DNA from: an uncultured Planctomycetaceae bacterium
Lineage (GTDB): Bacteria; Planctomycetota; Planctomycetia; Planctomycetales; Planctomycetaceae
Length of the DNA stretch: 64,000 nucleotides
Assembly (NCBI GenBank): GCA_937916515.1
Contig: CALFSX010000091.1
Location: 22,474-86,473 of the forward strand
Direction of reading: 5' to 3'
Numbering within the stretch: position 1 is the first letter of the stretch; every line of letters starts with the position of its first letter. Shown piece after piece: positions 35,941 to 44,069 of the stretch. The translations under genes and the position numbers were made by a program. The notes under the pieces were generated by a model. The model did not search any database and had not been told where the DNA came from. It saw only the letters and a list, made by a program, of their open reading frames with translations.

Positions 35941-35975
35941 CAAGGGCTGCGCCCTTGACCCAGTGGCGTGGAATG
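35936..35975 (+). repeat. truncated element A head
   Basis: TCTAACAAGGGCTGCGCCCT, then TGACCCAGTGGCGTGGAATG, where it stops and element C begins (TAGTCGCGGAGCG). Its first five bases include the stop codon of the preceding gene. The truncation point coincides with the left end of element C, as if C had inserted into or replaced the rest of A. Confidence 0.88.
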
Positions 35976-36163
35976 TAGTCGCGGAGCGACGTCATTTGTC
36001 AGCCTCGGGTTTCAACCCGAGGTGATGCTGTGCAAACGATGGGAAGCCGCAGAGCGGCGACATGTGGGATCTTTCACATGTCGTCGCTCCGCGACTTTTC
36101 AGTGAAACCAGCTGGTAACCTCGGACTAAAGTCCGAGGCTGACAAATGACGTCGCTCCGCGAC
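35976..36163. repeat. element C: MITE-like inverted-repeat element, full copy
   Basis: About 188 bases flanked by long terminal inverted repeats: left AGTCGCGGAGCGACGTCATT plus TGTCAGCCTCGG, right CCGAGGCTGACA plus AATGACGTCGCTCCGCGACT. Inside are two further hairpins (CCTCGGGTTTCAACCCGAGG, ACCTCGGACTAAAGTCCGAG) and CACATGTCGTCGCTCCGCGA, an inner copy of the terminal motif. No coding sequence. The design matches non-autonomous inverted-repeat elements, but no transposase is in the window. Confidence 0.9.
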
Positions 36164-36197
36164 TCATTCATCACATCGCAATAGAGAAGCTCTTGCT

Positions 36198-36288
36198 TTA
36201 GAGCGACAATGGAGCGACTCGGCGGTTCGGACGTCCTATGTATTCCCGTTTTCTACGCCACAGGGGCAAGGGCGAAGCCCTTGTTAGG
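36198..36288 (-). repeat. element A copy without tail, upstream of xerC
   Basis: Minus orientation: TAGAGCGACAATGGAGCGAC, TCGGCGGTTCGGACGTCC, CTACGCCACAGGGGCAAGGG, then the palindrome and TTGTTAGG. The final AGG (36286-36288) lies eight bases before the xerC ATG and is the only Shine-Dalgarno-like sequence there, so the repeat seems to supply the ribosome-binding site. Confidence 0.88.
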
Positions 36289-36296
36289 TTTTCAGC

Positions 36297-37217
36297 ATGC
36301 AAAATTCAGTTCGGTTGTTTCTGAATTTTCTGAAAGTCGAACGCAACTCTTCCGCGTTGACGGTGAAGTCTTACACGGACGACATGAATCATTTGTGTGA
36401 GTTCTTTCAGGAACAATACAACGAGGTTTTTCATCCTCGCGACATCGATGTGACTCAACTGCGCGCGTACGTTGCGTATTTGCACGAATGCGGATACGCA
36501 CGTTCCACAGTGGCCCGACGTCTGGCCTGCCTGCGAAGCTTTTTCCGCTATTGCAATCGCGAAGGTATTTGCGAAACCAATCCTGCAAAGCCTTTGCGAA
36601 CACCAAGAGCCGGTCGGAAGCTGCCTCACTTTTTAACGACCGACGAAGTGGGGCGCTTGCTTGTCGCTCCCGCAGCCATGACCGACGACGGTCAGCGCGA
36701 TCGAGCTATTTTGGAAACCATGTATTCAGCTGGTTTGCGTGTTGCGGAAGTTGTTGGGTTAAGTCTGAACGATCTGGATCGATCTGCCGGGATACTTCGA
36801 GTGATGGGTAAAGGCCGAAAAGAACGCATTGCTCCGGTTGGCAGCTATGCGTTGAAGGCTCTTGATCGCTGGCTGAAAATTCGCAGGCCGGATACAACGG
36901 CAGACGCGGAAGATCAGAATGCGTTGTTCTTGAACCGGTTTGGACGAAGGCTGACGACTCGCAGTATCGGTCGAATGCTGGAAAAACACATTCTGACCGC
37001 AGGACTGGCCACTCAAACGTCGCCTCACACATTGCGTCATAGTTTCGCCACGCATTTGCTGGATGGTGGAGCAGATTTACGCAGCGTGCAGGAATTGCTG
37101 GGCCATAAAAGCCTGACGACAACTCAGATTTACACGCATATCAGCACACGACGGTTGAAAGAAACTTACGAGGCAGCTCATCCGCATGCTCAGCAAAACA
37201 TGAAGTTTGGCAAGTGA
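36297..37217 (+). CDS. xerC: tyrosine recombinase XerC/XerD
   Basis: 306 residues, normal for Xer recombinases, which resolve chromosome dimers at dif during division. The N-terminal SAM-like core-binding domain ([20 protein letters not shown] ... [20 protein letters not shown]) is followed by the catalytic domain. Catalytic residues visible are Arg148 ([13 protein letters not shown]), Lys172 ([12 protein letters not shown]), His244 and Arg247 ([16 protein letters not shown]), His270 (LLGHKSL) and Tyr279 (TTTQIYTH). It has no integron-specific insert. Whether it is XerC or XerD cannot be settled by eye. The start is directly behind a dispersed repeat; a bidirectional terminator follows at 37239-37278. 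Confidence 0.94.
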   Translation: MQNSVRLFLNFLKVERNSSALTVKSYTDDMNHLCEFFQEQYNEVFHPRDIDVTQLRAYVAYLHECGYARSTVARRLACLRSFFRYCNREGICETNPAKPLRTPRAGRKLPHFLTTDEVGRLLVAPAAMTDDGQRDRAILETMYSAGLRVAEVVGLSLNDLDRSAGILRVMGKGRKERIAPVGSYALKALDRWLKIRRPDTTADAEDQNALFLNRFGRRLTTRSIGRMLEKHILTAGLATQTSPHTLRHSFATHLLDGGADLRSVQELLGHKSLTTTQIYTHISTRRLKETYEAAHPHAQQNMKFGK

Positions 37218-37238
37218 GTTCCACTGGCAATCGCGCAT

Positions 37239-37278
37239 AAAAAAGCGTGTGCAGGGCGAACCTGCACACGTTTCTTTT
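37239..37278. terminator. bidirectional terminator between xerC and the TPR gene
   Basis: Stem CGTGTGCAGG / CCTGCACACG (ten pairs, loop GCGAA) with AAAAAAG on the left and TTTCTTTT on the right. It can stop transcription from both convergent genes. Confidence 0.88.
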
Positions 37279-37295
37279 GTTCTGGTTGATTCAGC

Positions 37296-38459
37296 CTACT
37301 TCACGATCAGCTTTTCGTCCATCAGAAGTTTCTGATGTTCATCCAGGCGAGCCTTTTCGTCCTCGGGCGCTTTTTCGATGGCGGTTGAAATCCACTGTTG
37401 GGCCAGCTTGAAATCACCGTTGGCGGCATAAGCAGCGGCCAGAGTGTCCAGGGTGTTCCAGTCTTCGTATTGAGTCATTTCACAGGCCTTGGTGGCCAAT
37501 TCAACCGCTGTCTTTGGCTGACGCACTTTAGGTTCTGGAGCTGTCGCGTACACCCACGCCATGTCGTTAAACGAAGTGTAATTTAGCGGGTCTTTTTCCT
37601 GAGCAATCTTCAAGTCGCTGATGGCTTCTGAAAACTGGCCCAGTTTGCGATGCGCGGCTGCTTTGTTGCCATAAGCATCCACGTAGTTTTTGTCGATTTT
37701 AATGGCGGCCGTAAAGTCTTTGATGGCAGCAGCGTGTTCAGCTTTTCTGGAATAGATGACGCCGCGATTGTTTAGTGCTTCAGGGAACTCGGGGTTCAGC
37801 TTGATAGCCTGGTTCAGGTCTTTCATGGCGGAATCCAGATCATCCGTCGCCACAAAACAATTGGCTCGATTCAACATGGCCACAAAGTGCTGTGGATTCG
37901 CTTTGATGGCCGCATCAAAGTCTTTTACTGCTGTGGCATAGTCATCCTTCAGGTAAGACGCTCGACCTCGGTTGTTTAACACTCCCGGAACGTTTGGCTT
38001 CAGCTTCAGGCTTTCGGAAAAGTCTGTGATGGCTTTGTCGTAGTCTTCGTGAGCCGTGTAGGCGATGCCCCGCATATCGTAGTTTTCAGCCGTTGGTTCA
38101 GTCTTAAGCTTATCTGTCAGCAGCTTGATGGCGTCATCAAACAGTACAACCTGCTGCTCCCAAAGCCAGCCTTGCTTTGAGCCGATCCACAGCCACTCGC
38201 CGTTAACAATTGTGATTGTAAACACTTCGCCGCGGTACGCTTTCCATACGATCTCTCTGGGAGTTCGCAGGGGAGCTCGGTCTTCAATTACGATGACCTG
38301 CTTGCCGACTCGAGGATCAGTCGCCCCCGGTTTTGCGACATCTGCAGCTGTTTGCGTTGCCGCTTGTGGCGCGGCGCAAAGTGAATGGCTTTGGCCAGGA
38401 AGTAATGTCGCGCTAAAGATGCAGGTTGCGCGAAATAATTTGCGTAGAGCCAAAGGCAT
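37296..38459 (-). CDS. secreted TPR-repeat protein with SH3-like domain
   Basis: 387 residues from the ATG at 38459 (AAGGACC upstream); the frame continues upstream without support. An N-terminal signal peptide (LFRATCIFSATLLPGQSHSL, ending CAA) is followed by an SH3-like stretch (about 75-110: YRGEVFTITIVNGEWLWIGS and KQGWLWEQQVVL). The remainder is about seven tetratricopeptide repeats with the usual L-N-N-R-G, Y-x-x-A-I-x-D-F and A-I-K-x-x-P pattern (DYDKAITDFSESLKLKPN, DYATAVKDFDAAIKANP, HAAAIKDFTAAIKIDKN). It should be a periplasmic or outer scaffold binding other proteins. Confidence 0.92.
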   Translation of the reverse strand: MPLALRKLFRATCIFSATLLPGQSHSLCAAPQAATQTAADVAKPGATDPRVGKQVIVIEDRAPLRTPREIVWKAYRGEVFTITIVNGEWLWIGSKQGWLWEQQVVLFDDAIKLLTDKLKTEPTAENYDMRGIAYTAHEDYDKAITDFSESLKLKPNVPGVLNNRGRASYLKDDYATAVKDFDAAIKANPQHFVAMLNRANCFVATDDLDSAMKDLNQAIKLNPEFPEALNNRGVIYSRKAEHAAAIKDFTAAIKIDKNYVDAYGNKAAAHRKLGQFSEAISDLKIAQEKDPLNYTSFNDMAWVYATAPEPKVRQPKTAVELATKACEMTQYEDWNTLDTLAAAYAANGDFKLAQQWISTAIEKAPEDEKARLDEHQKLLMDEKLIVK

Positions 38460-38704
38460 GTTGAATGGTCCTTGCCGGAACGAATTGTGAACGTGTGCAT
38501 CTTGAAGCACAGACACCACGATTCCAACGATTTACCGGATGATTGGCCGTGTTTGCGGCGACCACGAAATAGTTGGGACGGGTGTAGCGGCAAGGTAAAT
38601 TGGCAATGCCAATCTTCAATTGGTCGGCGCAGGGCAAATAACCATGATTTGAGGGAAATCATTGACCGAAGCTGCCGGCTTAAAAAGCGAATCGTGCATT
38701 AACA

Positions 38705-38815
38705 GTCTAACGAGACCGTGCCTCAGACCATTCGAGCTGCCGCTCGGAAACGCGACTACGTCGCTCAGAAAACTTGACTCAACGTGAACAAGTTCGCTGC
38801 TTTACGAAGTCTAAC
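38705..38815 (+). repeat. dispersed element B, full copy
   Basis: Starts TCTAACGAGACCGTGCCTCA, then GACCATTCGAGCTGCCGCTC, GGAAACGCGACTACGTCGCT, TTGACTCAACGTGAACAAGT, and ends ACGAAGTCTAAC. The closing TCTAA is also the opening TCTAA of the element A copy at 38810, so B and A lie in tandem and share the junction. Confidence 0.9.
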
Positions 38816-38946
38816 AAGAGCTTCGCCCTTGACCCTGTGGCGTGGCACGCAGAAAGACATGGAGCGTTGGAATTGCCGAGTCGCTCCTTTGTCGCTACGG
38901 CCAATATGCGCGCACCGTGTGCGCATCGTTTTGAATAAGACTCTAA
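38810..38946 (+). repeat. dispersed element A, full copy
   Basis: Opens GTCTAACAAGAGCTTCGCCC, with GTGGCGTGGCACGCAG, CGTTGGAATTGCCGAGTCGC, TCCTTTGTCGCTACGG and the terminal hairpin ATGCGCGCACCGTGTGCGCAT, ending AATAAGACTCTAA. The last bases contain the stop codon (TAG on the minus strand, 38943-38945) of the nitroreductase gene. Confidence 0.92.
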
Positions 38947-39545
38947 AAGCGATCGTGAACAATCACCTGTTCCAGCGGTAGTTGTCCGGGTTTTGGCCAG
39001 ATGGGCTTTGTTGCCTTGCCGACGACAATGATGAAGCCCAATGCGTGGTCTGTTGGGAGGTTGATCAGTTCACTGACTTTGTCGGAATCGAACCCGATCA
39101 TCGGGCACGAATCGTATCCCATTGCCCTGGCTGCCAGCATAATGGTTTGCCCCGCGATTCCGCAGGACCGCATCGCTTCGTCGCGCTGAAGTTGTTCTTT
39201 GCCGTCGTAGAATGGGCCCATCCAATTGACCAACAGATTGGCAACTTCGGTTGGGGCGTTTTTCCAGTATCTGGCTGGATCTTTCTGCCAGGCTTTTACA
39301 TCCGCCGTCAAAATAATCAAAAGCGAAGCATCGGTGATTTGAGCCTGGTCGTTGGCGGCGGCTCGAATTTTGGTTCGCAATTCTTTGTCGGCGACCAGGA
39401 CAAAACGCCAGTTCTGCATATTGAATGAAGTTGGCGATTGGATGGCGGCTGTCATCAGCTGGTCGATTTCCTGCTGAGTGAATTGGTGTTCCGGATCGAA
39501 GTGCTTGACTGCTCGACGTGAACTAATGGCTTCGAATGTGTTCAT
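38943..39545 (-). CDS. nitroreductase family protein
   Basis: 200 residues from the ATG at 39545 (MNTFEAISSRRAVKHFDPEH). FMN-dependent nitroreductases reduce nitro groups, quinones or flavins with NAD(P)H. Visible are the FMN-binding SRRAVKHF, IQSPTSFNMQNWRFVLV, the C-terminal IMLAARAMGYDSCPMIGFD and ALGFIIVVGKATKP, close to the YfkO/HBN1-like group. The gene fills almost exactly the gap between two direct repeats of element A: the stop codon lies in one and the AGG before the ATG in the other. The open frame continues upstream through the repeat (39546-39671) but that part is repeat translation. Confidence 0.92.
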   Translation of the reverse strand: MNTFEAISSRRAVKHFDPEHQFTQQEIDQLMTAAIQSPTSFNMQNWRFVLVADKELRTKIRAAANDQAQITDASLLIILTADVKAWQKDPARYWKNAPTEVANLLVNWMGPFYDGKEQLQRDEAMRSCGIAGQTIMLAARAMGYDSCPMIGFDSDKVSELINLPTDHALGFIIVVGKATKPIWPKPGQLPLEQVIVHDRF

Positions 39546-39551
39546 GATTAA

Positions 39552-39688
39552 CCTAACAAGGGCTTCGCCCTTGACCCTGTGGCGTTGGACGCAGAAAGAC
39601 GTGGAACGCTTGAATCGCCGAACCACTCCGTTGTCGCTACGGTCAACATGCACGCACCGTGCGCGCATCATTTCAAGTAAGACTCTAA
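39552..39688 (+). repeat. dispersed element A, full copy
   Basis: Opens CCTAACAAGGGCTTCGCCCT, with GTGGCGTTGGACGCAGAAAG, CGTGGAACGCTTGAATCGCC, CGTTGTCGCTACGGTCAACA and the hairpin TGCACGCACCGTGCGCGCAT, ending AAGTAAGACTCTAA. Same orientation as the copy at 38810, so the two flank the nitroreductase gene as direct repeats. Confidence 0.92.
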
Positions 39689-39761
39689 TTTCGGTGCTGT
39701 GGAAATAAAAAAACTGATGGACGTGTTTTCCAATAACGGCCTTACAGAATTTTGGACTGTT

Positions 39762-41060
39762 CTATTTTCGGATCGCCCAAAGAGCGTCGAAGGTTCGAAG
39801 ATAGATCGTTCCGTTGGATATTACAGGCGACGCTGACATCGCTTCGTTCGTGTCGTTTTGTGACACAATTTCAAACTTCGGCCCTGTCTTTACAACGGTG
39901 ATTTTGCCATCACGTGCTGTGAGGTAGACGTGGTCATCAGCAAGCACGGGGGACGCTCTATGGCGTTGGTTGTGAGTACGTTCGTGATAGATTTCCGCAC
40001 CTGTCTGGCGATTCAGGCACATCAGCTGACCGCTTTCGCGGCACAGATAGATGTAGTCGCTGTCGATCAGTGGTGAAGGAACGTCGGGCGTGTTCTTGTC
40101 AATCATCCATAACAGAGCTTCGCTGCTGTTTGTGAGATCGCCGGAAGCATCGGCACGAATGGCAAACAGCGGCCCGTTCTTGGCGGTTGGAACGATGATG
40201 ATGCCTTCTGCGGCTGCCGGTGAAGCCACGAAACGGAGGGTTGGGTGGTACTTGCGATCAGGATCGTCGTGTGGGTTGAGTCCGCCAAGTCGCCACAGTT
40301 CTTTGCCATCTTCAAGAGCGTACGCGATGGTGAAGTCAGCTCCATGAGTAATCAGATAGGCTGTTGTTCCAAAGTTGTACAACATCGGTGAGGCGTAGGA
40401 ATGTTCGTTTTCGTTTTCTGCACCTGTGACGCGTTCTTTTTTCCAGATTGTTGATCCGTCTTCGGCGTTCAGGCACACAACGATTGCTTCCTGAGTGCTG
40501 GCCTTCCCGTCACCATGAATCAGTTGGATGAACAGTCGGCCTTCATGCAGCACGGGGGTTGCCGACATGCCGAACGCGATGTCAAATTTACCAAATCGTT
40601 CCTGCAGATTCAGTTTCCAGACTGCTGTGCCATCCAATGTGTAGCAGGCCACATCGCCGGTTCCCATCATGGTCCAGACGTGTTTTCCGTCGGTGACCGG
40701 TGACGGCGATGCGGAGTTGCCTTCGTCGCCTCTGGCATCCTTGTTTCCAGTGCCGACATTCTGCCGCCACTGTTCTTTGCCGTCAGTGCCGAAGCACATC
40801 AGCAACAGGTTTTCGCCTTCAATCGACGTCAGGAAAATCTGATTATTCCAGACAACAGGTGTCGCTCCCGCTGGTCCTGGTAAAGGTGTCCGCCAGGCGA
40901 CGTTTTTATCTTTCGTCCATTCTGTTGGCAGGTTGGTTTCTGTGGAAATTCCGTTGCTGGTGGGACCTCGCCATGATGTCCAGTTGTCAGCCATCAGGGG
41001 GCCGGACAGGCCAAGAAACAAGGCGAATGCAAATAGGTTCACAGGACGTTGGTGGGACAT
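39762..41060 (-). CDS. secreted PQQ-like beta-propeller protein
   Basis: 432 residues. The signal peptide is NLFAFALFLGLSGPLMA before DNW. Then comes the typical planctomycete outer-strand start WTSWRGPTSNGIS and NVAWRTPLPGPAGATPVVWN, followed by about seven W-type repeats (CFGTDGKEQWRQNV, CYTLDGTAVWKLNL, CLNAEDGSTIWKKE, YALEDGKELWRLGG, CLNRQTGAEIYHE). The Asn-Pro-x-Asn motifs and catalytic Asp of PQQ alcohol dehydrogenases are not evident, so it is more likely a structural or substrate-binding propeller than an enzyme. It shares the layout of the gene at 49687-50952. Located in the periplasm or on the surface. Confidence 0.9.
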   Translation of the reverse strand: MSHQRPVNLFAFALFLGLSGPLMADNWTSWRGPTSNGISTETNLPTEWTKDKNVAWRTPLPGPAGATPVVWNNQIFLTSIEGENLLLMCFGTDGKEQWRQNVGTGNKDARGDEGNSASPSPVTDGKHVWTMMGTGDVACYTLDGTAVWKLNLQERFGKFDIAFGMSATPVLHEGRLFIQLIHGDGKASTQEAIVVCLNAEDGSTIWKKERVTGAENENEHSYASPMLYNFGTTAYLITHGADFTIAYALEDGKELWRLGGLNPHDDPDRKYHPTLRFVASPAAAEGIIIVPTAKNGPLFAIRADASGDLTNSSEALLWMIDKNTPDVPSPLIDSDYIYLCRESGQLMCLNRQTGAEIYHERTHNQRHRASPVLADDHVYLTARDGKITVVKTGPKFEIVSQNDTNEAMSASPVISNGTIYLRTFDALWAIRK

Positions 41061-41212
41061 TTGTTTGATCTCGGAAGTCGCAGGGTGTTTGTGGTTTTTT
41101 GTGGAGCGTTTAGGGGCAGTCGGTCGGTTGCGAGTTTAGCGGCTTGTGCGACGCGACCTCGCTATGCTGAAAACCGCTGAATTTCAGGTCGCCAGCTTTT
41201 GATGTTGTCAGG

Positions 41213-42415
41213 CTACTTGTTGCCGGGATTAAGATAGCAGACGACATTCCTGCTGGCTCGCCCCGCAACAAGAAAGTCGAGATCTCCATCGGAATCGATG
41301 TCCACCACTCGGATGTCGTAGGCTTCCTGATCGGTGCCGACAATGTGTGGCGTAAAGCTTCCGTTGCCGTTGTTTTCGTACCAGACGCAGCGTTTGCTGC
41401 CGTAAGCACAGGTGACAGCGTCTACGTCGCCGTCGCCATCGATGTCTGTTACCTGCAGGCAGTGAGGTTCCTGGATATCAGCATCGATTGTGTGTTCTGT
41501 CCATGTGGGAGCTTCAAACCAGATCACACCGTTGCCGTGGCCTCGCGACGCCAGCAGGTCGGTCTTGCCGTCGCCGTTGATGTCGGCGGGATGAATGTTG
41601 GTGGCTCCCGGATGGATGCCAGGTAGAGCATGCTTTTTCCAGGTTTGACCAGCATCAGCCGGGGCTTCCCACCATGCAAACCATTCTCCCTTGCCGGAAG
41701 CATCCTGAGGGCCACCCTTGGCACCTGTCGCGGCGTCTGGACGGCCATCGCCGTTGATGTCGCCAAAGCCAAGGTAGTGAGTCAGTCCGGGAGCATCTCG
41801 ATCTGCGAAAATATGCCGGTTCCATTTGTCGGCAGATCGCGGGTTTTGCGGCGCAGAAATCCAGGCCAACGATTCCGGAAACGGGTCCAGAGGTTGAGCA
41901 CTGGTCGCCAGCAGGTCTATTCGTCCGTCCTTGTCGACGTCTCCCTTGATGACTCCATGAATACCGTGAACCTGGTTGTCGATCAGCCGTTGAGTCCACT
42001 TTTGCGTGAGCGGTTCGTCTGGTTGTTCGTACCAGACAATGAGGCCTGGGTTGTAGCGAGCGCCGATGTAATCTGCGTCTCCGTCGCCATCAACGTCGAA
42101 TGTTTCACTGTGAATGTAGGTGCCGTCGTGGTCGGCATCGATGATTGTTTCTTTCCAGTCCGGGCCAACAAACAATCGAGTAACTCCGCCAGCGTCGGCA
42201 ATGACGTCGATTATGCCATCCTTCGTAAAGTCCGCGGCGACAGCGGTGTTGCAGTGCTGTCCTTCGAAGATCGTCAGCTTCTTCCAGCTTGCCGCCGCTG
42301 ATTCGCTGACAGGATCGGCAGCGTTAAGTTTTGCTGCAAGGCACAGTAATACAATTCCTGGAATGTAGCGTGCGGTGATGGATGGGCGTAAATGGGCGAA
42401 GGCGGGAATGTTCAT
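41213..42415 (-). CDS. secreted FG-GAP/VCBS repeat protein
   Basis: 400 residues with a signal peptide (about 16-32, YIPGIVLLCLAAKLNA). The protein is a beta-propeller made of integrin-like FG-GAP repeats, each carrying a calcium loop D-x-D-x-D-G-x-x-D: DVDGDGDADYIG, DVDKDGRIDLLA, DINGDGRPDAATG, DINGDGKTDLLAS, DIDGDGDVDAVTC and DIDSDGDLDFLV. Each is followed by I-x-W-Y/F-E strands (LIVWYEQPDEP, VIWFEAPTWTEH, CVWYENNGNGSF). Such proteins are exported and bind calcium and ligands; they are numerous in planctomycetes. It is transcribed toward the PQQ-like gene, 152 bases away, perhaps in one unit. Confidence 0.92.
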   Translation of the reverse strand: MNIPAFAHLRPSITARYIPGIVLLCLAAKLNAADPVSESAAASWKKLTIFEGQHCNTAVAADFTKDGIIDVIADAGGVTRLFVGPDWKETIIDADHDGTYIHSETFDVDGDGDADYIGARYNPGLIVWYEQPDEPLTQKWTQRLIDNQVHGIHGVIKGDVDKDGRIDLLATSAQPLDPFPESLAWISAPQNPRSADKWNRHIFADRDAPGLTHYLGFGDINGDGRPDAATGAKGGPQDASGKGEWFAWWEAPADAGQTWKKHALPGIHPGATNIHPADINGDGKTDLLASRGHGNGVIWFEAPTWTEHTIDADIQEPHCLQVTDIDGDGDVDAVTCAYGSKRCVWYENNGNGSFTPHIVGTDQEAYDIRVVDIDSDGDLDFLVAGRASRNVVCYLNPGNK

Positions 42416-42425
42416 GTTGGAATCT

Positions 42426-42534
42426 TTAGACTTCTTAAAGCCGGGAACTTGTTCACATTGAGTCGAGTTTTCAGAGCGACAACGGAGCGTTTCCGAGCGG
42501 TAGCTCGAATGGTCTGAGGCACAGCCTTGTTAGA
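42426..42534 (-). repeat. dispersed element B copy
   Basis: TTAGACTTCTTAAAGCCGGG, AACTTGTTCACATTGAGTCG, TTTCAGAGCGACAACGGAGC, GAATGGTCTGAGGCACAGCC, ending TTGTTAGAG. Its end TTAGA is also the start of the following element A copy, the same B-A tandem as at 38705-38946 but inverted. Confidence 0.9.
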
Positions 42535-42653
42535 GTTTTACTGAAAATGATACGTGAATGTTGATCATAGCGACAACGGAGCGGCTCGGCGCCTTAAGCT
42601 GCCTACGTCTTCCCGCATTCCACGCCATTGGGGCAAGGGCAAAGCCTTGTTGG
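42530..42653 (-). repeat. dispersed element A copy
   Basis: TTAGAGTTTTACTGAAAATG, then a reduced tail hairpin, CATAGCGACAACGGAGCGGC, TTCCCGCATTCCACGCCATT, GGGGCAAGGGCAAAGCCTTG and TTGGG. The internal tail palindrome is shortened here (ATACGTGAATGTTGAT). The head faces the sugar isomerase gene 126 bases downstream. Confidence 0.88.
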
Positions 42654-42779
42654 GCGGTGAGGTGAGAATCGTGCGGCAGGTCGTTATGCTGCGGCAGCGG
42701 ATTGTCTTTCAATTTGTCGTTTATCGTAGCGACAAAGCCACCGACTTTTCTATTCACGATGAATCAGCGAGCGAGCACG

Positions 42780-43589
42780 ATGTCATTTCAGTACAGTTTG
42801 AATTCCAGCACAATCAAACCCACGCCAATTCTGCACAAGATTGCTGTCGCCGCGAAGGCCGGCTATGCGGGAATTGAACTCTGGCATGACGACATCGACG
42901 CTTACATTGCAGCCGGCGGAGCGGTTGACGACATTCGTAAATGTGTGAAAGACAATGGGCTTCAGGTTCCGACCACAATTCACATGAAAGACTGGTTCCA
43001 GCCAGCGGGTGACGAACATACCGTTGCGATGGATATTGCCAAACGCAAACTTCAGCAGGCCGCTGCGGTTGGTGCGAAGTTTACGGTGGCTGGCCCGCCT
43101 CACGGGAAGGCTGATCGCGAACTTGGCAAGCGCCATTATCATGAGCTGCTGCAACTGGGTGCTCAGTTCGGCGTGCGTCCGGCGTTTGAGTATCTTGGGT
43201 TTGTGGAAGACATCAGGACAATCGACGACGCGATTGAAATCGTCGACGGCTGTGCTCACCCGAGCGCGTGCCTGGTGCTTGACCCGTTTCATTGTTACGT
43301 CGGTCAGGGGGGCGTTGAGTCGATCTCAAAGTTGTCGCCGGACCAGATTGCGATTTCTCACTTTAACGACGCTCCTGCCGATCCACCTGCACACACTCAA
43401 CGAGACCCGGATCGAGTGATGCCGGGTGACGGTGCGATTGATCTGAAACGCTATTGTGATCTGTTGCGACAGGTAAAGTATTCCGGCTTTGTGTCGCTGG
43501 AATTGTTTCGCCCGCAGTTGTGGGAACTTGATCCGCTGGAAGTTGTCGTGCTGGGGCTGGAGAAAATGCGAGCCGCTGCCGAAGCCTGA
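42780..43589 (+). CDS. sugar phosphate isomerase/epimerase (AP endonuclease 2 TIM barrel)
   Basis: 269 residues from the ATG at 42780 (MSFQYSLNSSTIKPTPILHK); in-frame upstream ATGs at 42759 and earlier are less likely. The fold is a TIM barrel of the xylose isomerase-like family: first strand, VAAKAGYAGIELW, TTIHMKDWF, AAAVGAKFTVAGPP, ALEYLG-like PAFEYLGFVEDIRTIDDAIE, LVLDPFHCYVGQGG, IAISHFNDAP and FVSLELFRPQLWELDPLEVV. Metal-binding Glu, Asp/His, His and Glu are all present (FEYLG, LDPFH, SHFND, SLELF). Members isomerise or epimerise sugars or inosose. The specific substrate is unknown and no sugar operon surrounds it. Confidence 0.9.
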   Translation: MSFQYSLNSSTIKPTPILHKIAVAAKAGYAGIELWHDDIDAYIAAGGAVDDIRKCVKDNGLQVPTTIHMKDWFQPAGDEHTVAMDIAKRKLQQAAAVGAKFTVAGPPHGKADRELGKRHYHELLQLGAQFGVRPAFEYLGFVEDIRTIDDAIEIVDGCAHPSACLVLDPFHCYVGQGGVESISKLSPDQIAISHFNDAPADPPAHTQRDPDRVMPGDGAIDLKRYCDLLRQVKYSGFVSLELFRPQLWELDPLEVVVLGLEKMRAAAEA

Positions 43590-43635
43590 TTTCATGCCGT
43601 TGGTGTGTCAGCATGTCTGCTGTTGCTTGCGTTCG

Positions 43636-44058
43636 CTACTTTTCGCGAGTGAGCACGCATTTTTTTTCTATGGTGGTCGATCCGGAGAACCTGGCCAGCC
43701 CCCATGAATTGTCTTTGACTGGAATTCTTATGGTGACGGTAACTTTTGAAGCTGTGTCGAGAAAGTCAATCGTTACGTTGCGGGTGGCGCCGACGGCGTT
43801 CAGTAGATTTTGAGCTTTCTGTTTTGCGGCGGTTTCACTTGCTCCAGGTACAATCCCGGCTCTGGCTGCTTCGTATGCGGCATTTCCGGCCGTATGCCGC
43901 ATCAGATTCAGGCAGGTGAGTTCCAGGCACCCGAAGAAGATCATGAAGATGATGGGGGCCACCAGCGCAAATTCAACCGTCAGCGCGCCAGATCTGGGCG
44001 TTGATTTATAAGATTGACGGACGTTTCTGCGTCTGGTGTTTTGCTGAATTCGGATCAT
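43636..44058 (-). CDS. TadE-like pseudopilin
   Basis: 140 residues. A basic N-terminus with RSGALTVEFALVAPIIFMIF carries the pilin-like signature G-x-x-x-V-E-F/E-x-x-x-x-x-P before a long membrane helix. The pattern LTCLNLMRHTAGNAAYEAAR after it is typical of TadE. TadE minor pseudopilins belong to Tad/Flp pilus or type II-like secretion systems and are cut by a prepilin peptidase. It is the last gene of a six-gene minus-strand cluster, 11 bases after the VWA gene. Confidence 0.9.
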   Translation of the reverse strand: MIRIQQNTRRRNVRQSYKSTPRSGALTVEFALVAPIIFMIFFGCLELTCLNLMRHTAGNAAYEAARAGIVPGASETAAKQKAQNLLNAVGATRNVTIDFLDTASKVTVTIRIPVKDNSWGLARFSGSTTIEKKCVLTREK

Positions 44059-44069
44059 TTGAGTACTTG

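Noticed and set aside
39546..39671. Extended N-terminus of the nitroreductase
   Set aside because: Also repeat translation; the nitroreductase fold starts at the ATG at 39545.
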